From Bacillus pumilus (GTDB taxonomy: Bacteria; Bacillota; Bacilli; Bacillales; Bacillaceae), in NCBI GenBank assembly GCA_001938995.1, contig MKZN01000001.1, positions 186,001-250,000 of the forward strand: DNA of 64,000 bases, in the 5' to 3' direction. Positions 38,646 through 48,701 of the stretch are shown here, piece by piece. Each line of letters opens with the position of its first letter. Positions within the stretch are counted from its first letter, which is position 1. The position numbers were made by a program, and so were the translations under genes. The notes beneath the pieces are model-generated. The model had not been told where the DNA came from and searched no databases. It saw only the letters and a program-made list of their open reading frames with translations.

Positions 38646-39839
38646 GTGAATATCCGACCTTCAAGAATGATTGAACGGCTGCCTGAACAAAAATTTGGAA
38701 CCGTATTTGAAAAAATTGCACAGAAGAAACAAAATGGAGCGAACATCTTAAATCTTGGACAGGGAAATCCGGATCTCCCTACTCCTGCACATATAGTCAG
38801 CGCGCTACAAGATTCCGCGGACACCTTGCAATTTCAGCAATATGCTCCCTTTAGAGGGTTTGATTTCTTCAAGCATGCCATCGTAGATTTCTATTACAGG
38901 GAATTTGGTGCTGTCATTGACCCGGACAAGGAAATCGCGCTATTCAATGGTGGGAAAACGGGCCTTTATGTCATGAGTCAGTGCCTGCTTGATCCAGGGG
39001 ATATCGCACTCGTCCCTGATCCGGGATATCCTGAGTATCATTCAGGGATTTTGATGGCTGACGCAAAGCCATACTGCATCAAACTTGATGAGAACAATGG
39101 TTATCTGCCGGATCTCTCTTCAATTGAATCCGGCGTCTTAAACAAGGCAAAGGTCCTTTTCTTGAATTACCCGAATAACCCTACTGGTGCTGTGGCAAAC
39201 GATGCATTTTTTGAAGAGGCGGCTGCCTTTGCTGCGGCACATGAGCTGCATGTGATCCATGATTTTGCCTATGGTTCGTTTCATTATGGGCAAAAACCAG
39301 TGAGCTTCATGAATGCTCCTCTTGGAAAAAGCGTAGGGGTGGAATTATATTCTCTATCCAAGACATTTAATATGGCGGGATGGAGAGTTGCTTTTGCTGT
39401 TGGGAATGAAGAAATCATCCATGCCATCAACGCCTTCCAGGATCATGTGTTTGTCAGTATGTATGGCGGTTTCCAACAGGCAGCCACCATTGCCTTACAA
39501 AGTGATGAAACTCATATCCAATCACTGAAAGAGGTGTATGCGGAGCGAATGGATTTTTTCATTCGTCAAGCGGCTCGAAAGCTTGGCTGGGTCATTGAAC
39601 GTCCTGCCGGCGCCTTTTATTTATGGGCTCCCATCCCAGATGATTTCAAAGATTCTCATGCATTTGCTGATTATTTATTGGACGAGGCAGATGTTGTGGT
39701 AACGCCCGGGGGTGTGTTTGGCGCCAACGGACGGCATCATGTAAGGATTTCAATGGTGGCTCCGCTTGAACAACTTGCCTTATTTATCGACCGTCTCACC
39801 ATACTTCCCATTCGTTTTCAGCAAAAAACCCGCATCTAG
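38646..39839 (+). CDS. bacF: Bacilysin aminotransferase BacF
   Basis: PLP-dependent class I/II aminotransferase that makes tetrahydrotyrosine-type intermediates of the anticapsin path. 397 residues. The PLP lysine is in YSLSKTFNMAGWRVAF (about 235), the NNPTG motif in NYPNNPTGAVAND, and the C-terminal Arg in HHVRISMVAP. The start is a GTG at 38646 behind GAGAGGC. Seventeen bp behind bacD. Last gene of the operon; its stop lies within the loop of the terminator. Confidence 0.93.
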   Translation: MNIRPSRMIERLPEQKFGTVFEKIAQKKQNGANILNLGQGNPDLPTPAHIVSALQDSADTLQFQQYAPFRGFDFFKHAIVDFYYREFGAVIDPDKEIALFNGGKTGLYVMSQCLLDPGDIALVPDPGYPEYHSGILMADAKPYCIKLDENNGYLPDLSSIESGVLNKAKVLFLNYPNNPTGAVANDAFFEEAAAFAAAHELHVIHDFAYGSFHYGQKPVSFMNAPLGKSVGVELYSLSKTFNMAGWRVAFAVGNEEIIHAINAFQDHVFVSMYGGFQQAATIALQSDETHIQSLKEVYAERMDFFIRQAARKLGWVIERPAGAFYLWAPIPDDFKDSHAFADYLLDEADVVVTPGGVFGANGRHHVRISMVAPLEQLALFIDRLTILPIRFQQKTRI

Positions 39840-39848
39840 CGGGTTTTT
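39824..39848 (+). terminator. Terminator of the bac operon
   Basis: 10-bp perfect arms (39824-39833 and 39839-39848), loop of 5 that includes the bacF stop codon, followed by T-rich sequence on the plus strand. It may also serve bacG, which ends at 39852 on the other strand. Confidence 0.9.
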
Positions 39849-39851
39849 ATT

Positions 39852-40643
39852 TTATATACTCTTCATCGAACCACCATCGACAGAGATTTGTTGTCCAGTG
39901 ATATAGGAAGCTTCCTCCGATGCCATAAACGCCGCCAATGAAGCCATTTCACCAGCTGACCCCACTCTTTGCATCGGAATGCCTGAAGCGACCGCCTGTA
40001 CAGCTTCTTCCCTCGATATGTCTTGCTTACGCATCATATTTCCAATAAATTGCTCGTATCGATCTGTCGCAATGAATCCTGGATTCAGACAATTTACCGT
40101 AATCCCAAAAGACGCTAGTTGTGTGGCTGCATTTTTACTAGCATTGATGATGGCTGCATTCATCATACTGTTTGTAAACATTTGTTCACCAGGCTCCTTC
40201 CATAGGTTGCCGACAATTTGAATGATACGTCCATATTCATGTTTTTTCATCATCACTGCCGCACGCTTCATTGTATCAACGTATGCAATGGCTTTTTGAG
40301 AAAAGGCTTCTAGCATTTGCCCACTTTCACATGAATCAAATGTATCTGGCTTCCCTCCCGGAATGTTATTGATCAACACATCCAGTCTGCCAAACTCTTT
40401 TTCTATTGTCTCAAAGGCCTCCGCCCTCACTGCTTCATGTGACATGTCACCACAGAAGAGAGCCACCGGTTCCTTTGTTTCTATCATTTCTTGAATCTGC
40501 TGTTTCGATTGTTCAAGCGAAGATCTATTTCTTGAATTGATGATCACCTTTACATCGTCCTGTGCAGCAAGCTTTATAGCGATTGCCTTGCCAATTCCTG
40601 TACTTGCCCCTGTTACAAATGCAATTTTTTTAGACAAACTCAT
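39852..40643 (-). CDS. bacG: Bacilysin biosynthesis reductase BacG
   Basis: Short-chain dehydrogenase that reduces H2HPP in the tetrahydrotyrosine branch of bacilysin synthesis. 263 residues from the ATG at 40643 (MSLSKKIAFVTG), which has AAAGGGATGTGG upstream. TGASTGIG is at about 10; NNIPGG replaces the usual NNAG, as in B. subtilis BacG; the expected Tyr of YxxxK is not at its normal place (MMNAAIINASKNAA instead), again as in BacG. It is transcribed towards bacF, as in B. subtilis. Confidence 0.93.
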   Translation of the reverse strand: MSLSKKIAFVTGASTGIGKAIAIKLAAQDDVKVIINSRNRSSLEQSKQQIQEMIETKEPVALFCGDMSHEAVRAEAFETIEKEFGRLDVLINNIPGGKPDTFDSCESGQMLEAFSQKAIAYVDTMKRAAVMMKKHEYGRIIQIVGNLWKEPGEQMFTNSMMNAAIINASKNAATQLASFGITVNCLNPGFIATDRYEQFIGNMMRKQDISREEAVQAVASGIPMQRVGSAGEMASLAAFMASEEASYITGQQISVDGGSMKSI

Positions 40644-40716
40644 CCACATCCCTTTATTTTTTATCTTCATGAATATACATAAAATGACACATATAGAATG
40701 TATTTCAACAAAAAAA

Positions 40717-40738
40717 GACCTTTCTCCTGCGAAAGGTC
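40717..40738 (-). terminator. Terminator of the sps operon
   Basis: 8-bp arms (40717-40724 and 40731-40738), loop of 6, seven T on the minus strand; directly behind spsL. Confidence 0.9.
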
Positions 40739-40746
40739 TCTCTTCT

Positions 40747-41202
40747 CTATTTAAATGTCGTTTCCCAATCAAATCCGATCGCTTCATCATTCCAAGCGAT
40801 TCTTTTTTCATCTGGGTTTTTCGGGTCGTAGGATTCTGTTGTAAAATAAACAATTTGCAGCGGCGTCTCGCCTAGAACTCGATAGCCATGCGCGACACCT
40901 TTTGGAATCAGAAGCAGCATCGGATTGTCTTCTCCCATATAATACACATCGGTTTGACCCGTTGTCGGAGAATCCTCTCTCAAATCATATAAAACGACCT
41001 GGGCATGACCTGCTGGGAAAAACCAAACATCATCCTGTTTTTCATGATAATGAAAGGCTTTGATCACTCCTGGAAAACTTTTCGACCATGACGCCTGACC
41101 AAAGCGCTTGAGCATCGGTTCGTCATTTCGAATCAGTTCTGCGAAAAAACCCCGATCATCACAATGTTTCATTAGTTTTTTCGTTTGTACACCATCAATC
41201 AT
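40747..41202 (-). CDS. spsL: dTDP-4-dehydrorhamnose 3,5-epimerase-like SpsL
   Basis: Epimerase of the dTDP-L-rhamnose path for spore-coat polysaccharide. 151 residues, RmlC-type cupin. Motifs: RGFFAELIRNDE, SWSKSFPGVIKAFHYHEKQDD with the His that acts as base, and PKGVAHGYRVLG. The ATG at 41202 overlaps the spsK stop; the much longer frame upstream is not used. Last gene of the operon. Confidence 0.92.
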   Translation of the reverse strand: MIDGVQTKKLMKHCDDRGFFAELIRNDEPMLKRFGQASWSKSFPGVIKAFHYHEKQDDVWFFPAGHAQVVLYDLREDSPTTGQTDVYYMGEDNPMLLLIPKGVAHGYRVLGETPLQIVYFTTESYDPKNPDEKRIAWNDEAIGFDWETTFK

Positions 41203-42049
41203 GCTGATGCCATCTCCCTTCTTTCTGCAAATAGTCGTGAAGTGCATCCTTCCAATGTCTTGGCTTCCAGCCTGTGGCTTCGATCGCTTGAAGGTCCAGA
41301 ACAGAATAGGCTGGACGAGGCGTTTGAAAGCCGTACTCTTCCGTAGAGATCGGTTCAATGGTTGTAGACAATCCGCTCTGCATGACAATTTCTGTCGCAA
41401 ACTCATACCAGGAACAGCTTTCTCGGTTACTGACGTGATAGATTCCCGCTTTTTGATCAAATAAATGAATCAACGCCTCTGCAACATCCTTTGTATAGGT
41501 GGGCGAGCCAATTTGATCATTCACAATGCGCAAATGATCCTTCGTCTCCGCTAACCGGATGATGGTATTCACAAAGTTATGTCCCCCATGTCCATAGAGC
41601 CAGGAGGTACGAATGATTTTCACTTCATCTGACACAAGACAAACCAATTCCTCGCCAAGCTTTTTGCTTTTTCCATAAATGGTTTGGGGATCAACTTGTG
41701 CATCTACCTGGTAAGGGGAATCCGCTTGCCCGTCAAATACATAATCGGTACTGACATGTATAACATCTGCCCCTACATGCTTTGCTTCTAGCGTAGTGTA
41801 ATAAGCGCCTATTCCGTTTACGAGATAGGCTTTTTCTGTTTCTGTCTCACATTGATCCACTGATGTATATGCAGCCGCACTGACAACAATATCAGGACGA
41901 AAATGTTTCATCGCATGTCTAACAGCCTGTTGATCTGCGATATTGAGCATACTCCTTGTCAACGCTATGACATTGATCTTTTTTTCGTTGAGCTGTTTGC
42001 TCAATTCTTTTCCTAATTGACCGCCTGCACCGGTGATTAAAACTTTCAT
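41195..42049 (-). CDS. spsK: dTDP-4-dehydrorhamnose reductase SpsK
   Basis: NAD(P)H-dependent reductase giving dTDP-L-rhamnose. 284 residues, RmlD family: GAGGQLGKEL at residue 7, VSAAAYTSVDQCE, STDYVFDG and YGKSKKLGEE (YxxxK near 130), SWLYG. Overlaps spsL by 8 bp and follows spsJ by 3 bp. Confidence 0.94.
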   Translation of the reverse strand: MKVLITGAGGQLGKELSKQLNEKKINVIALTRSMLNIADQQAVRHAMKHFRPDIVVSAAAYTSVDQCETETEKAYLVNGIGAYYTTLEAKHVGADVIHVSTDYVFDGQADSPYQVDAQVDPQTIYGKSKKLGEELVCLVSDEVKIIRTSWLYGHGGHNFVNTIIRLAETKDHLRIVNDQIGSPTYTKDVAEALIHLFDQKAGIYHVSNRESCSWYEFATEIVMQSGLSTTIEPISTEEYGFQTPRPAYSVLDLQAIEATGWKPRHWKDALHDYLQKEGRWHQHD

Positions 42050-42052
42050 TCG

Positions 42053-43018
42053 TCACCCTTCTTCACTTTGATCATATTTGGCACGATACCAATTGATCGT
42101 TTTTTCGATACCTTCTTCAAAGGAGGCCGCCTGTGCCCAGCCTAGTTCTTTTTTGAGATGACTGGCATCGATTGCGTACCGTCTGTCGTGTCCTTTTCGA
42201 TCTTGGATAAATGCAATTTGATCATGGCTGATGCCAAGATGGGTAAGAATGGTTTTCGTTAAGTCGAGGTTTGTTTTTTCGTTTCCGCCGCCAATATTGT
42301 ACACCTGCCCAGCTGTTCCATTTTCTACAATTTGCTTCACAGCACGAGCATGATCTTCTACATAAAGCCAATCACGAATCTGCTGGCCGTCCCCATAAAT
42401 CGGAATCTTCTCTCCATTGGTTGCTTTTCTAATAATGGTCGGGATTAGTTTTTCTTCATGCTGATAGGGGCCGTAGTTGTTACTACATCGTGTCATCATT
42501 GCAGGTAATTGATGGGTGTGGATATACGATTTCACAAGCAAGTCTGCACTAGCCTTACTTGCTGAATAAGGATTATTTGGTGAGAGTGGTGTTTGTTCTG
42601 TGAAAGCAGGGTCATCTAGCGCCAAATCTCCATACACTTCATCTGTCGAGATATGAATGAGCTTTTTCGCCTTTCCTTTTAGGACAGCCTCTAGCATGCG
42701 ATACGTTCCAAGAACGTTCGTTTGAATAAAGGGCTCAGCGGACTCAATACTGCGATCAACATGTGATTCTGCGGCAAAATGAATGATGGCATCATACGTT
42801 TCATCAAATGCTTGATCCAGTTCATGTTGCTGCGTGATATCCCCTTGAATAAAACGGAAATGAGGCAACTTTGATAAGTCATCCATTTCAGCTGGATGGC
42901 TAGCATAAGTTAATTTATCCAACACGGTGAGCCGGACATCTGATTCCTGAAGCAGCAGCTTCACAAAATTCAGTCCAATAAATCCTGCCCCGCCGGTAAT
43001 TAAATAAGACTTCATCAT
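42053..43018 (-). CDS. spsJ: dTDP-glucose 4,6-dehydratase SpsJ
   Basis: Second step of dTDP-rhamnose synthesis. 321 residues, RmlB family: [44 protein letters not shown] (YxxxK) and [10 protein letters not shown]. Two neighbouring ATGs (43018, 43015) have an acceptable distance from GAGGG; the start overlaps the spsI stop. Confidence 0.94.
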   Translation of the reverse strand: MMKSYLITGGAGFIGLNFVKLLLQESDVRLTVLDKLTYASHPAEMDDLSKLPHFRFIQGDITQQHELDQAFDETYDAIIHFAAESHVDRSIESAEPFIQTNVLGTYRMLEAVLKGKAKKLIHISTDEVYGDLALDDPAFTEQTPLSPNNPYSASKASADLLVKSYIHTHQLPAMMTRCSNNYGPYQHEEKLIPTIIRKATNGEKIPIYGDGQQIRDWLYVEDHARAVKQIVENGTAGQVYNIGGGNEKTNLDLTKTILTHLGISHDQIAFIQDRKGHDRRYAIDASHLKKELGWAQAASFEEGIEKTINWYRAKYDQSEEG

Positions 43019-43755
43019 ACGTATCCCTCATTTTTCTTCAACGTTTCAAATATTTTCGTAGATGCTTGATGCAAAGACTCGTGTGTTCCTGCATCAATCC
43101 ACCACCCATTTAACATATCATAGGTGAGCTGGCTATTTGAGATATAGAGATTATTCACGTCTGTAATCTCTAACTCACCTCGATCTGACGGCGAGATCTC
43201 CTCAATATATTGAAAGACTTCTTGATCATAAAAATAAATGCCCGTGACGCAATACGAAGAACGTGGATGCTCTGGCTTTTCTTCTATTGATAGAATGCGA
43301 TGATGCCCCGTATCGATTTCGGCAATACCAAACCGCGTTGGATCTGTGACTTCTTTCAACAACACTTTGGCTCCGTTTTCTTGTTTTTGAAAGGCTTCGA
43401 CAAAAGGAATCAACGAGTCCTCAAATACATTATCGCCAAGCATGAGCACAAATTTCTCCCCTGTCACAAACGGCTTTGCATAGGATAACCCATCCGAAAT
43501 GCCAGAAGCTTCTGGTTGGACTTGATACACAATGTTCATTCCAAGTTCCTGATCATCCTCAAGCAGCTTTTGAAACATCGGAATTTGTTCTTCTTGTGAA
43601 ATCAGCATCACATCTAAAATACCTGCCTCTTTCAGTTTGAATAATGACCAATAAATCATCGGATATGGACCAACCGGCAATAAATGTTTGTTGACGATAC
43701 TGGTTAATGGTGCCAGTCTTGATCCCTTTCCACCTGCTAATATAACTCCCTTCAC
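43015..43755 (-). CDS. spsI: Glucose-1-phosphate thymidylyltransferase SpsI
   Basis: Makes dTDP-glucose from dTTP and glucose 1-phosphate. 246 residues, RmlA family, short form. Motifs: [14 protein letters not shown] at the N-terminus, [11 protein letters not shown], and GIAEID...[19 protein letters not shown] near the end. Two bp behind spsG. Confidence 0.94.
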   Translation of the reverse strand: MKGVILAGGKGSRLAPLTSIVNKHLLPVGPYPMIYWSLFKLKEAGILDVMLISQEEQIPMFQKLLEDDQELGMNIVYQVQPEASGISDGLSYAKPFVTGEKFVLMLGDNVFEDSLIPFVEAFQKQENGAKVLLKEVTDPTRFGIAEIDTGHHRILSIEEKPEHPRSSYCVTGIYFYDQEVFQYIEEISPSDRGELEITDVNNLYISNSQLTYDMLNGWWIDAGTHESLHQASTKIFETLKKNEGYV

Positions 43756-43757
43756 AT

Positions 43758-44786
43758 CTACACATCCTTATGTTCTTTTTGGTGATGATTCATGAGGTGT
43801 ATAAGAATGTTTTTGACCCGTTCGGTTCCTTTTCCATCAATCAGTGTCCGTCCATTGAGATGAATGCTTCTGCGTAGATAGTAGCTTCCAGACAGCCTCT
43901 GCACAGCAAGCAAAATGTCTTTTTCATTCACATGGTCACCTAACCCAAGGTGAAGACAAGCTCCCTTTTGTGCAAAACCCGTCGCTGTTATGGCTTGATG
44001 GTCTACTTGTGAAAGAACAATACTGGGTACCCCGATACAAATCGCCTCATATAACGTCATGCCACCTGCAACAATGGCCAAATCGGCTTCCCAAAGACGT
44101 GCCGATAACTGATCTGTGTGGCGAATGAAGTGAATATGCTGATCCTCAATTTGTTCTTTGATGTGAGAGGCTTTTCCTGCAACCGCCAGAATGTGTACAT
44201 GCTCCACCGCCTGGAGTGCAGATACGGCCTTTGATAACAATCCGCATGGGTCACTTCCCCCAAGGCTGATGACAACCTTTTTGCATTCTTTTCGAACCTC
44301 ATATGTGTCTTTTAATTGACCAATCTCGTGATCTAACAATAAATAAGGTGTTCCTTGAAAGTATTCCGTACTGTTCACTCGCATGCGCTTCTGATCCAGT
44401 CCTCCATAAATGCCATTTATGACAGCATCCGCAAGCTGACAGGCTTCTTCTCTCTTTTCCTCGAATAAGACCAATCTGGCTGACCCACAGGAATCCTGCA
44501 TCACTTGAAGGAACTCCAAGTCAATATCAAGGACATCAATGAGCAACAGATCCGGCTTAAGCTCTTTCATTCCTTGTTGCAACTGAAAGGACGCCTTCTC
44601 TTCCTGAACCATGCAGACATGCCAATCTGGATGCGAAAGCATTTCGACACAAACTGGCTCATTTGTATACAAAATAAGGTCGTTCCCTTTCTGAAGCAGC
44701 TCCTTTGCTAAACGCCTCATTCTGACGACATGCCCCATCCCTCTGAAAAAACCACCGTATACAACAATGATGATTGTTTTGTTCAT
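43758..44786 (-). CDS. spsG: SpsG, nucleotide-sugar hydrolase (PseG-like)
   Basis: GT-B fold protein like PseG/NeuC-type hydrolases, which release the 2,4-diamino sugar from UDP before condensation to a nonulosonic acid. 342 residues. Motifs: [20 protein letters not shown] (GMGHxxR), [18 protein letters not shown], and [19 protein letters not shown] in the C-terminal half. Overlaps spsF by 4 bp. The step is inferred from family and neighbours spsC, D, E, F. Confidence 0.9.
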   Translation of the reverse strand: MNKTIIIVVYGGFFRGMGHVVRMRRLAKELLQKGNDLILYTNEPVCVEMLSHPDWHVCMVQEEKASFQLQQGMKELKPDLLLIDVLDIDLEFLQVMQDSCGSARLVLFEEKREEACQLADAVINGIYGGLDQKRMRVNSTEYFQGTPYLLLDHEIGQLKDTYEVRKECKKVVISLGGSDPCGLLSKAVSALQAVEHVHILAVAGKASHIKEQIEDQHIHFIRHTDQLSARLWEADLAIVAGGMTLYEAICIGVPSIVLSQVDHQAITATGFAQKGACLHLGLGDHVNEKDILLAVQRLSGSYYLRRSIHLNGRTLIDGKGTERVKNILIHLMNHHQKEHKDV

Positions 44787-45523
44787 TCAGCATCCTTCTG
44801 TCTCACAAATTGATTGAAACGAAGAATGTTCGGGTCCTGTTCACAGATCGATATCAACTTAGCAGTTGGCACAGCAACGGAACCACCAGCTTTCTTAAAC
44901 AAATGAGTAGCAAACATGTAATCTTCTTCTGTATCTATCGTGAATCGATAAGCAGGATATGCAAGTTCTCTGGGCGGTGTGATGAATTGTAGATGAAATT
45001 GTTCTGGATGTTTTCGAATATAAAGCGTGACATGCTCACGTTCTGCCTGATTGAGGGGAAATTTGTCGATCTTATTTAAGATCGGAGCGTAGATCATTTC
45101 CCCGGAAATACCGAGTGGAGTCCCGCTCGTATAGGTGTAATCCGCATTCTCCTGCCTATGCTTTTCAAGCATTTTCGACAACAGTGCGGGGTCGATGAAG
45201 GGATTATCTCCTGTTAAACGTACTACGGTATGTGGGTCAAACTGTTGGACAATCTGCGAAAAGCGTTGCAATACATCTGTCTCACTACCTCGAAACACCT
45301 TGTAGCCTTTGGAATTACAATAATGAGCCAAAAAGTCATCTTCTGCCTCGACGGTAGTAGCGATCAGAAGGTTTTGTGTTTTTCGGTTGTATTCATCTGA
45401 TTGCTTTACCCGTTCAACAACCAAATCAATCAGTGCCATACCTCCGATCGGTTTCATTACCTTTTTCGGCAGTCTCGTCGAACCCATCCTAGCCTGTATG
45501 ACAAAAAGCACATCATTGCTCAT
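44783..45523 (-). CDS. spsF: SpsF, acylneuraminate cytidylyltransferase-like
   Basis: Likely CMP-transferase that activates the nonulosonic acid. 246 residues from the ATG at 45523 behind AGGAGTCTCCAA. The nucleotidyltransferase motif FVIQARMGSTRLPKKV is at the N-terminus, then VVRLTGDNPFIDPAL and FTIDTEEDY. Overlaps spsE by 11 bp and spsG by 4 bp. Confidence 0.92.
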   Translation of the reverse strand: MSNDVLFVIQARMGSTRLPKKVMKPIGGMALIDLVVERVKQSDEYNRKTQNLLIATTVEAEDDFLAHYCNSKGYKVFRGSETDVLQRFSQIVQQFDPHTVVRLTGDNPFIDPALLSKMLEKHRQENADYTYTSGTPLGISGEMIYAPILNKIDKFPLNQAEREHVTLYIRKHPEQFHLQFITPPRELAYPAYRFTIDTEEDYMFATHLFKKAGGSVAVPTAKLISICEQDPNILRFNQFVRQKDAE

Positions 45524-46637
45524 TTGGAGACTCCTGTGTGAGCACATCTTTCCACGATACCCCTGTATGGGCTGGAATCTCTCTAGTCGCCTTTGCACCA
45601 AGCAAAAGCGGCAAGTATCGCGGGTGCAGTCCCTGACTTTTCTGTCCTGGCCTCAAAATGGCTACATTTTCTGTAGTAAAAGTCTCTCCCTTTGCAATAC
45701 CTGTTGTCGTAAAAATTCCCCGATATGCAAATTCACGAATCTGACCTTCAATGGCTGTTGTTGTTTTAAAGGAACTTCCGAGGAGCTCCTCCTGCACAGA
45801 AACATCACCTGACTTTGTTTGATTACTTTCTTTCTCAGTTGCTCGAATGTGCTGAACCATTTCCTTTAATTCGTCAGGATCAAGCGCAAAGGAATGGTCC
45901 GCTCCTGTTAATGTTTTATCAATCGTAAAATGCTTTTCGATTATGGCTGCTCCAAGCCTTACAGCTGCAACAGGCGCTTCAGTTGGATGCTCACTATGAT
46001 CAGAAAAACCAATAACCGCATCAGGAAAAGATGTGGCTAAAGTTTGAAGAACACGAAGGTTTGTGTATTCTCTCGGTGCTGGATACTTCGCCACGCAATG
46101 CATGATGGCAACTTGCTGATTTTGCTGACCCGTAATCGCCTCATACGCTTCATGAACATCTGCAATCGTTGCTCCCGCTGTGGAGAAAATGATGGGCTTT
46201 TGAAAAGACGCTGTGTGCCGCAAAAGGGGCAGATGATTGATTTCATAGGATGCAAGTTTAAACGCGGGCGGATTGGTTTGATTCAATAGATCCGCGGATT
46301 CTTCGTCACACACTGTGCTTAAAAAGATCAACCCTTTCTCCTCACAGTGAGCTAATAATGTTGGTAACCATTCTGGCGGCAGCTCCATTTGTTCCACCAA
46401 AGAAAAAATAGAGACCTCTTCGCCTTTAGCTGTTTCGTATAAGCCCGGTTCCTTTTGATACATCCGATCTGCTTGAAACATTTGAAACTTTACAGCATCG
46501 GCACCCGCCTCTTTTGCCACATCAATTAAAGCAAGGGCTTGATCTAATTTCCCATCATGGTTAATGCCTGCCTCTGCAATGATAAAGACAGGCGCACCAT
46601 CTCCTACTTTGCGATCTCCGATGTAGAATTGCGCCAT
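45513..46637 (-). CDS. spsE: SpsE, N-acetylneuraminate synthase-like
   Basis: Condenses phosphoenolpyruvate with an amino sugar to a nonulosonic acid (legionaminic-type). 374 residues: NeuB TIM barrel (FIIAEAGINHDGKLDQAL, AVKFQMFQADRM, GFSDHSEHP, AAIIEKHFTIDK) and a C-terminal SAF domain (IFTTTGIAKGETFTTENVAI, near 310-374). ATG at 46637, 1 bp behind the spsD stop; upstream codons have no site. Confidence 0.94.
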   Translation of the reverse strand: MAQFYIGDRKVGDGAPVFIIAEAGINHDGKLDQALALIDVAKEAGADAVKFQMFQADRMYQKEPGLYETAKGEEVSIFSLVEQMELPPEWLPTLLAHCEEKGLIFLSTVCDEESADLLNQTNPPAFKLASYEINHLPLLRHTASFQKPIIFSTAGATIADVHEAYEAITGQQNQQVAIMHCVAKYPAPREYTNLRVLQTLATSFPDAVIGFSDHSEHPTEAPVAAVRLGAAIIEKHFTIDKTLTGADHSFALDPDELKEMVQHIRATEKESNQTKSGDVSVQEELLGSSFKTTTAIEGQIREFAYRGIFTTTGIAKGETFTTENVAILRPGQKSQGLHPRYLPLLLGAKATREIPAHTGVSWKDVLTQESPNEQ

Positions 46638-46638
46638 C

Positions 46639-47511
46639 TTACCTCTCTCCTTTTTTCGGCCACACATGATAATTCAAAAAGGCATTCGTTGTCCTAAAAC
46701 CCATTTTTTCGTACAGTTGAATGGCTAGAATGTTGTGCAGCTGTGTTCCTGCAGAAATGACATGATGTCCTCTGTCATAGGAAACCTTCATCATCTCGAT
46801 AAATAGCTTTTTCCCAAGCCCTTTTCCTTGAACATCCGGTCTCATAGCAAACAGCTCGAGCGCCAGCTCATCGCCCCTTGTCATCCCTTGAATCAAGCCA
46901 ACAACTTCATCATTCAGCTTTGCAACTAGATTGATATCTGCGCGTCCGTGTAAATTATTCCTCATCCATTCTTGATAGAAATGGCGGACAACCCTTTGGT
47001 CTAAATAAGGATCCATTGCGTACCTGCTTTTGACAAAAGCCTCATCACCAAGTGAAGCCGCCTCATCGAAATCCTTTTCATCCGGTTGGCCTATCACCAC
47101 ATCAAGATTTGATGGCAAATCGATTTGAGCCGGCGGTGCCTCAAGGCGAGTAAGACCGCCGACATAGTAAACGTGAGAAAGCCTTTGGACAATCCGGTTT
47201 TTTTGAAATTCAGACGCTTCCAGACGCAAAAAGAAGAAATCACACTTCTCCGATCTCATCCAATTGATAAACCGTTCCATCAATTCTTTAAAAGCGGACG
47301 CTGATTCAGCCTCCACAAACTTCACATGAAAAATGTGCTGATCAAAAATGCCGCTCTCCCATTCTGACCACTCGTATAGGAGCACCGCTTTAAGCTGGGC
47401 GCCACTTACAAGGGCAAATTGTTTAAAGCCGGTCATCTGATCAGCTAGCTGATCGTATTTCTCAAGCCAAGTAGCTAGTACTTGATCGTCTATTGCGTGC
47501 ACAACCTTCAT
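46639..47511 (-). CDS. spsD: SpsD, GNAT acetyltransferase
   Basis: Probable N-acetyltransferase of the diamino sugar. 290 residues; N-terminal part without clear motif and C-terminal GNAT domain with MRPDVQGKGLGKKLFIEM (acetyl-CoA loop) and LHNILAIQLYEKMGF. Overlaps spsC by 4 bp. Length as in B. subtilis. Confidence 0.9.
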   Translation of the reverse strand: MKVVHAIDDQVLATWLEKYDQLADQMTGFKQFALVSGAQLKAVLLYEWSEWESGIFDQHIFHVKFVEAESASAFKELMERFINWMRSEKCDFFFLRLEASEFQKNRIVQRLSHVYYVGGLTRLEAPPAQIDLPSNLDVVIGQPDEKDFDEAASLGDEAFVKSRYAMDPYLDQRVVRHFYQEWMRNNLHGRADINLVAKLNDEVVGLIQGMTRGDELALELFAMRPDVQGKGLGKKLFIEMMKVSYDRGHHVISAGTQLHNILAIQLYEKMGFRTTNAFLNYHVWPKKGER

Positions 47512-48686
47512 GAACCTGCCTTCTTTTCTGTTAGAATAGATAACACCGCTGTGATGACATCCTGCACATCTTCATCCGTCATACTTGGATAGAGCGGAAG
47601 AGAGAGAGTACGTTCGTAATAGGTAAGCGAGTGAGGGAAGTCATCCGGTGAATAGTTGTAGGTGGTTTTATAGTAAAGGTGTAAATGAATTGGAATAAAG
47701 TGAACACTCGTGCCAATTTTGTACTCTTTTTGCAGTTGATCTATCATCTCATCCCGAGTGATGCCTGCTTTTGCTTGATCAACCTGAAGGACATACAAAT
47801 GCCATGCATGTCTGCCCTCTTGATGGACAGGCGGCAGGATCAATCCAGCTTTTTTTTGAAAGGCATCATGATACATTTTGGCCATTTGTTCTCTGCGTGC
47901 CTGCATGTCATCTAGCCTGCTTAACTGAACGAGCCCTAAAGATGCTTGCACATCAAACATATTCATTTTATAGCCAGGTTCTTCGACTTCGTAGTACCAC
48001 GTTCCCTTTTCCCCGTAACGATTCCATGCTCCCTTGCTCATCCCATGAAGCGCTAGTCTTCTCATTCGAGCGGCAAGTGCATCATCATTTGTCGTAAGCA
48101 TGCCGCCTTCTCCAGTCGCTATATTTTTCGTCGCATAGAAACTAAAGGCAGTCGCATCCCCAATCGATCCGATCGGCTGATCATGATATGTTGTATAGAG
48201 GGCGTGGGCGGCGTCCTCTAGCACAAACAAATCGTACTTTTTGGCAATGGTCAAAATCCGGTCCATATCGCACGATTGACCAGCAAAATGAACAGGTACG
48301 ATCGCCTTTGTATGTGGCGTAATGGCCGCTTCAATTTGCTCCGTATCTATATTAAGAGTTGCTGGATCAATATCCACAAAAATAGGTGCTGCTCCCGTAT
48401 GGATGATCGTATTGGCTGTTGCGCAGAACGTCAGGGGTGTCGTGATCACTTCATCACCGGCACCAATCCCTCTCGCCTTTAATGCTAAAAATAGAGCAGC
48501 TGTGCATGAGTTGACAGCTATGGCATGTTTTGCGCCAGTCAGTAGTTGAAATTTCTCTTCAAACTCTCTCACTTTTGGTCCGGTCGACAGCCAGCCGGAT
48601 TTTAATGTTCCTATGACTTCATCAATTTCTTCCTGCTCAATGAAAGGCAATGCATAAGGAAGAAATTGCGCTCTCTTTTGTCCCAT
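47508..48686 (-). CDS. spsC: SpsC, DegT/DnrJ/EryC1 sugar aminotransferase
   Basis: PLP-dependent aminotransferase that puts the 4-amino group on a UDP-sugar. 392 residues. Motifs: AVNSCTAALFLALKA, DEVITTPLTFCATANTI, VLEDAAHALYT, and the PLP lysine in FSFYATKNIATGEGG (about 187). Fifteen bp behind spsB. Confidence 0.93.
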   Translation of the reverse strand: MGQKRAQFLPYALPFIEQEEIDEVIGTLKSGWLSTGPKVREFEEKFQLLTGAKHAIAVNSCTAALFLALKARGIGAGDEVITTPLTFCATANTIIHTGAAPIFVDIDPATLNIDTEQIEAAITPHTKAIVPVHFAGQSCDMDRILTIAKKYDLFVLEDAAHALYTTYHDQPIGSIGDATAFSFYATKNIATGEGGMLTTNDDALAARMRRLALHGMSKGAWNRYGEKGTWYYEVEEPGYKMNMFDVQASLGLVQLSRLDDMQARREQMAKMYHDAFQKKAGLILPPVHQEGRHAWHLYVLQVDQAKAGITRDEMIDQLQKEYKIGTSVHFIPIHLHLYYKTTYNYSPDDFPHSLTYYERTLSLPLYPSMTDEDVQDVITAVLSILTEKKAGS

Positions 48687-48701
48687 ATCACTTGCACACC
48701 C

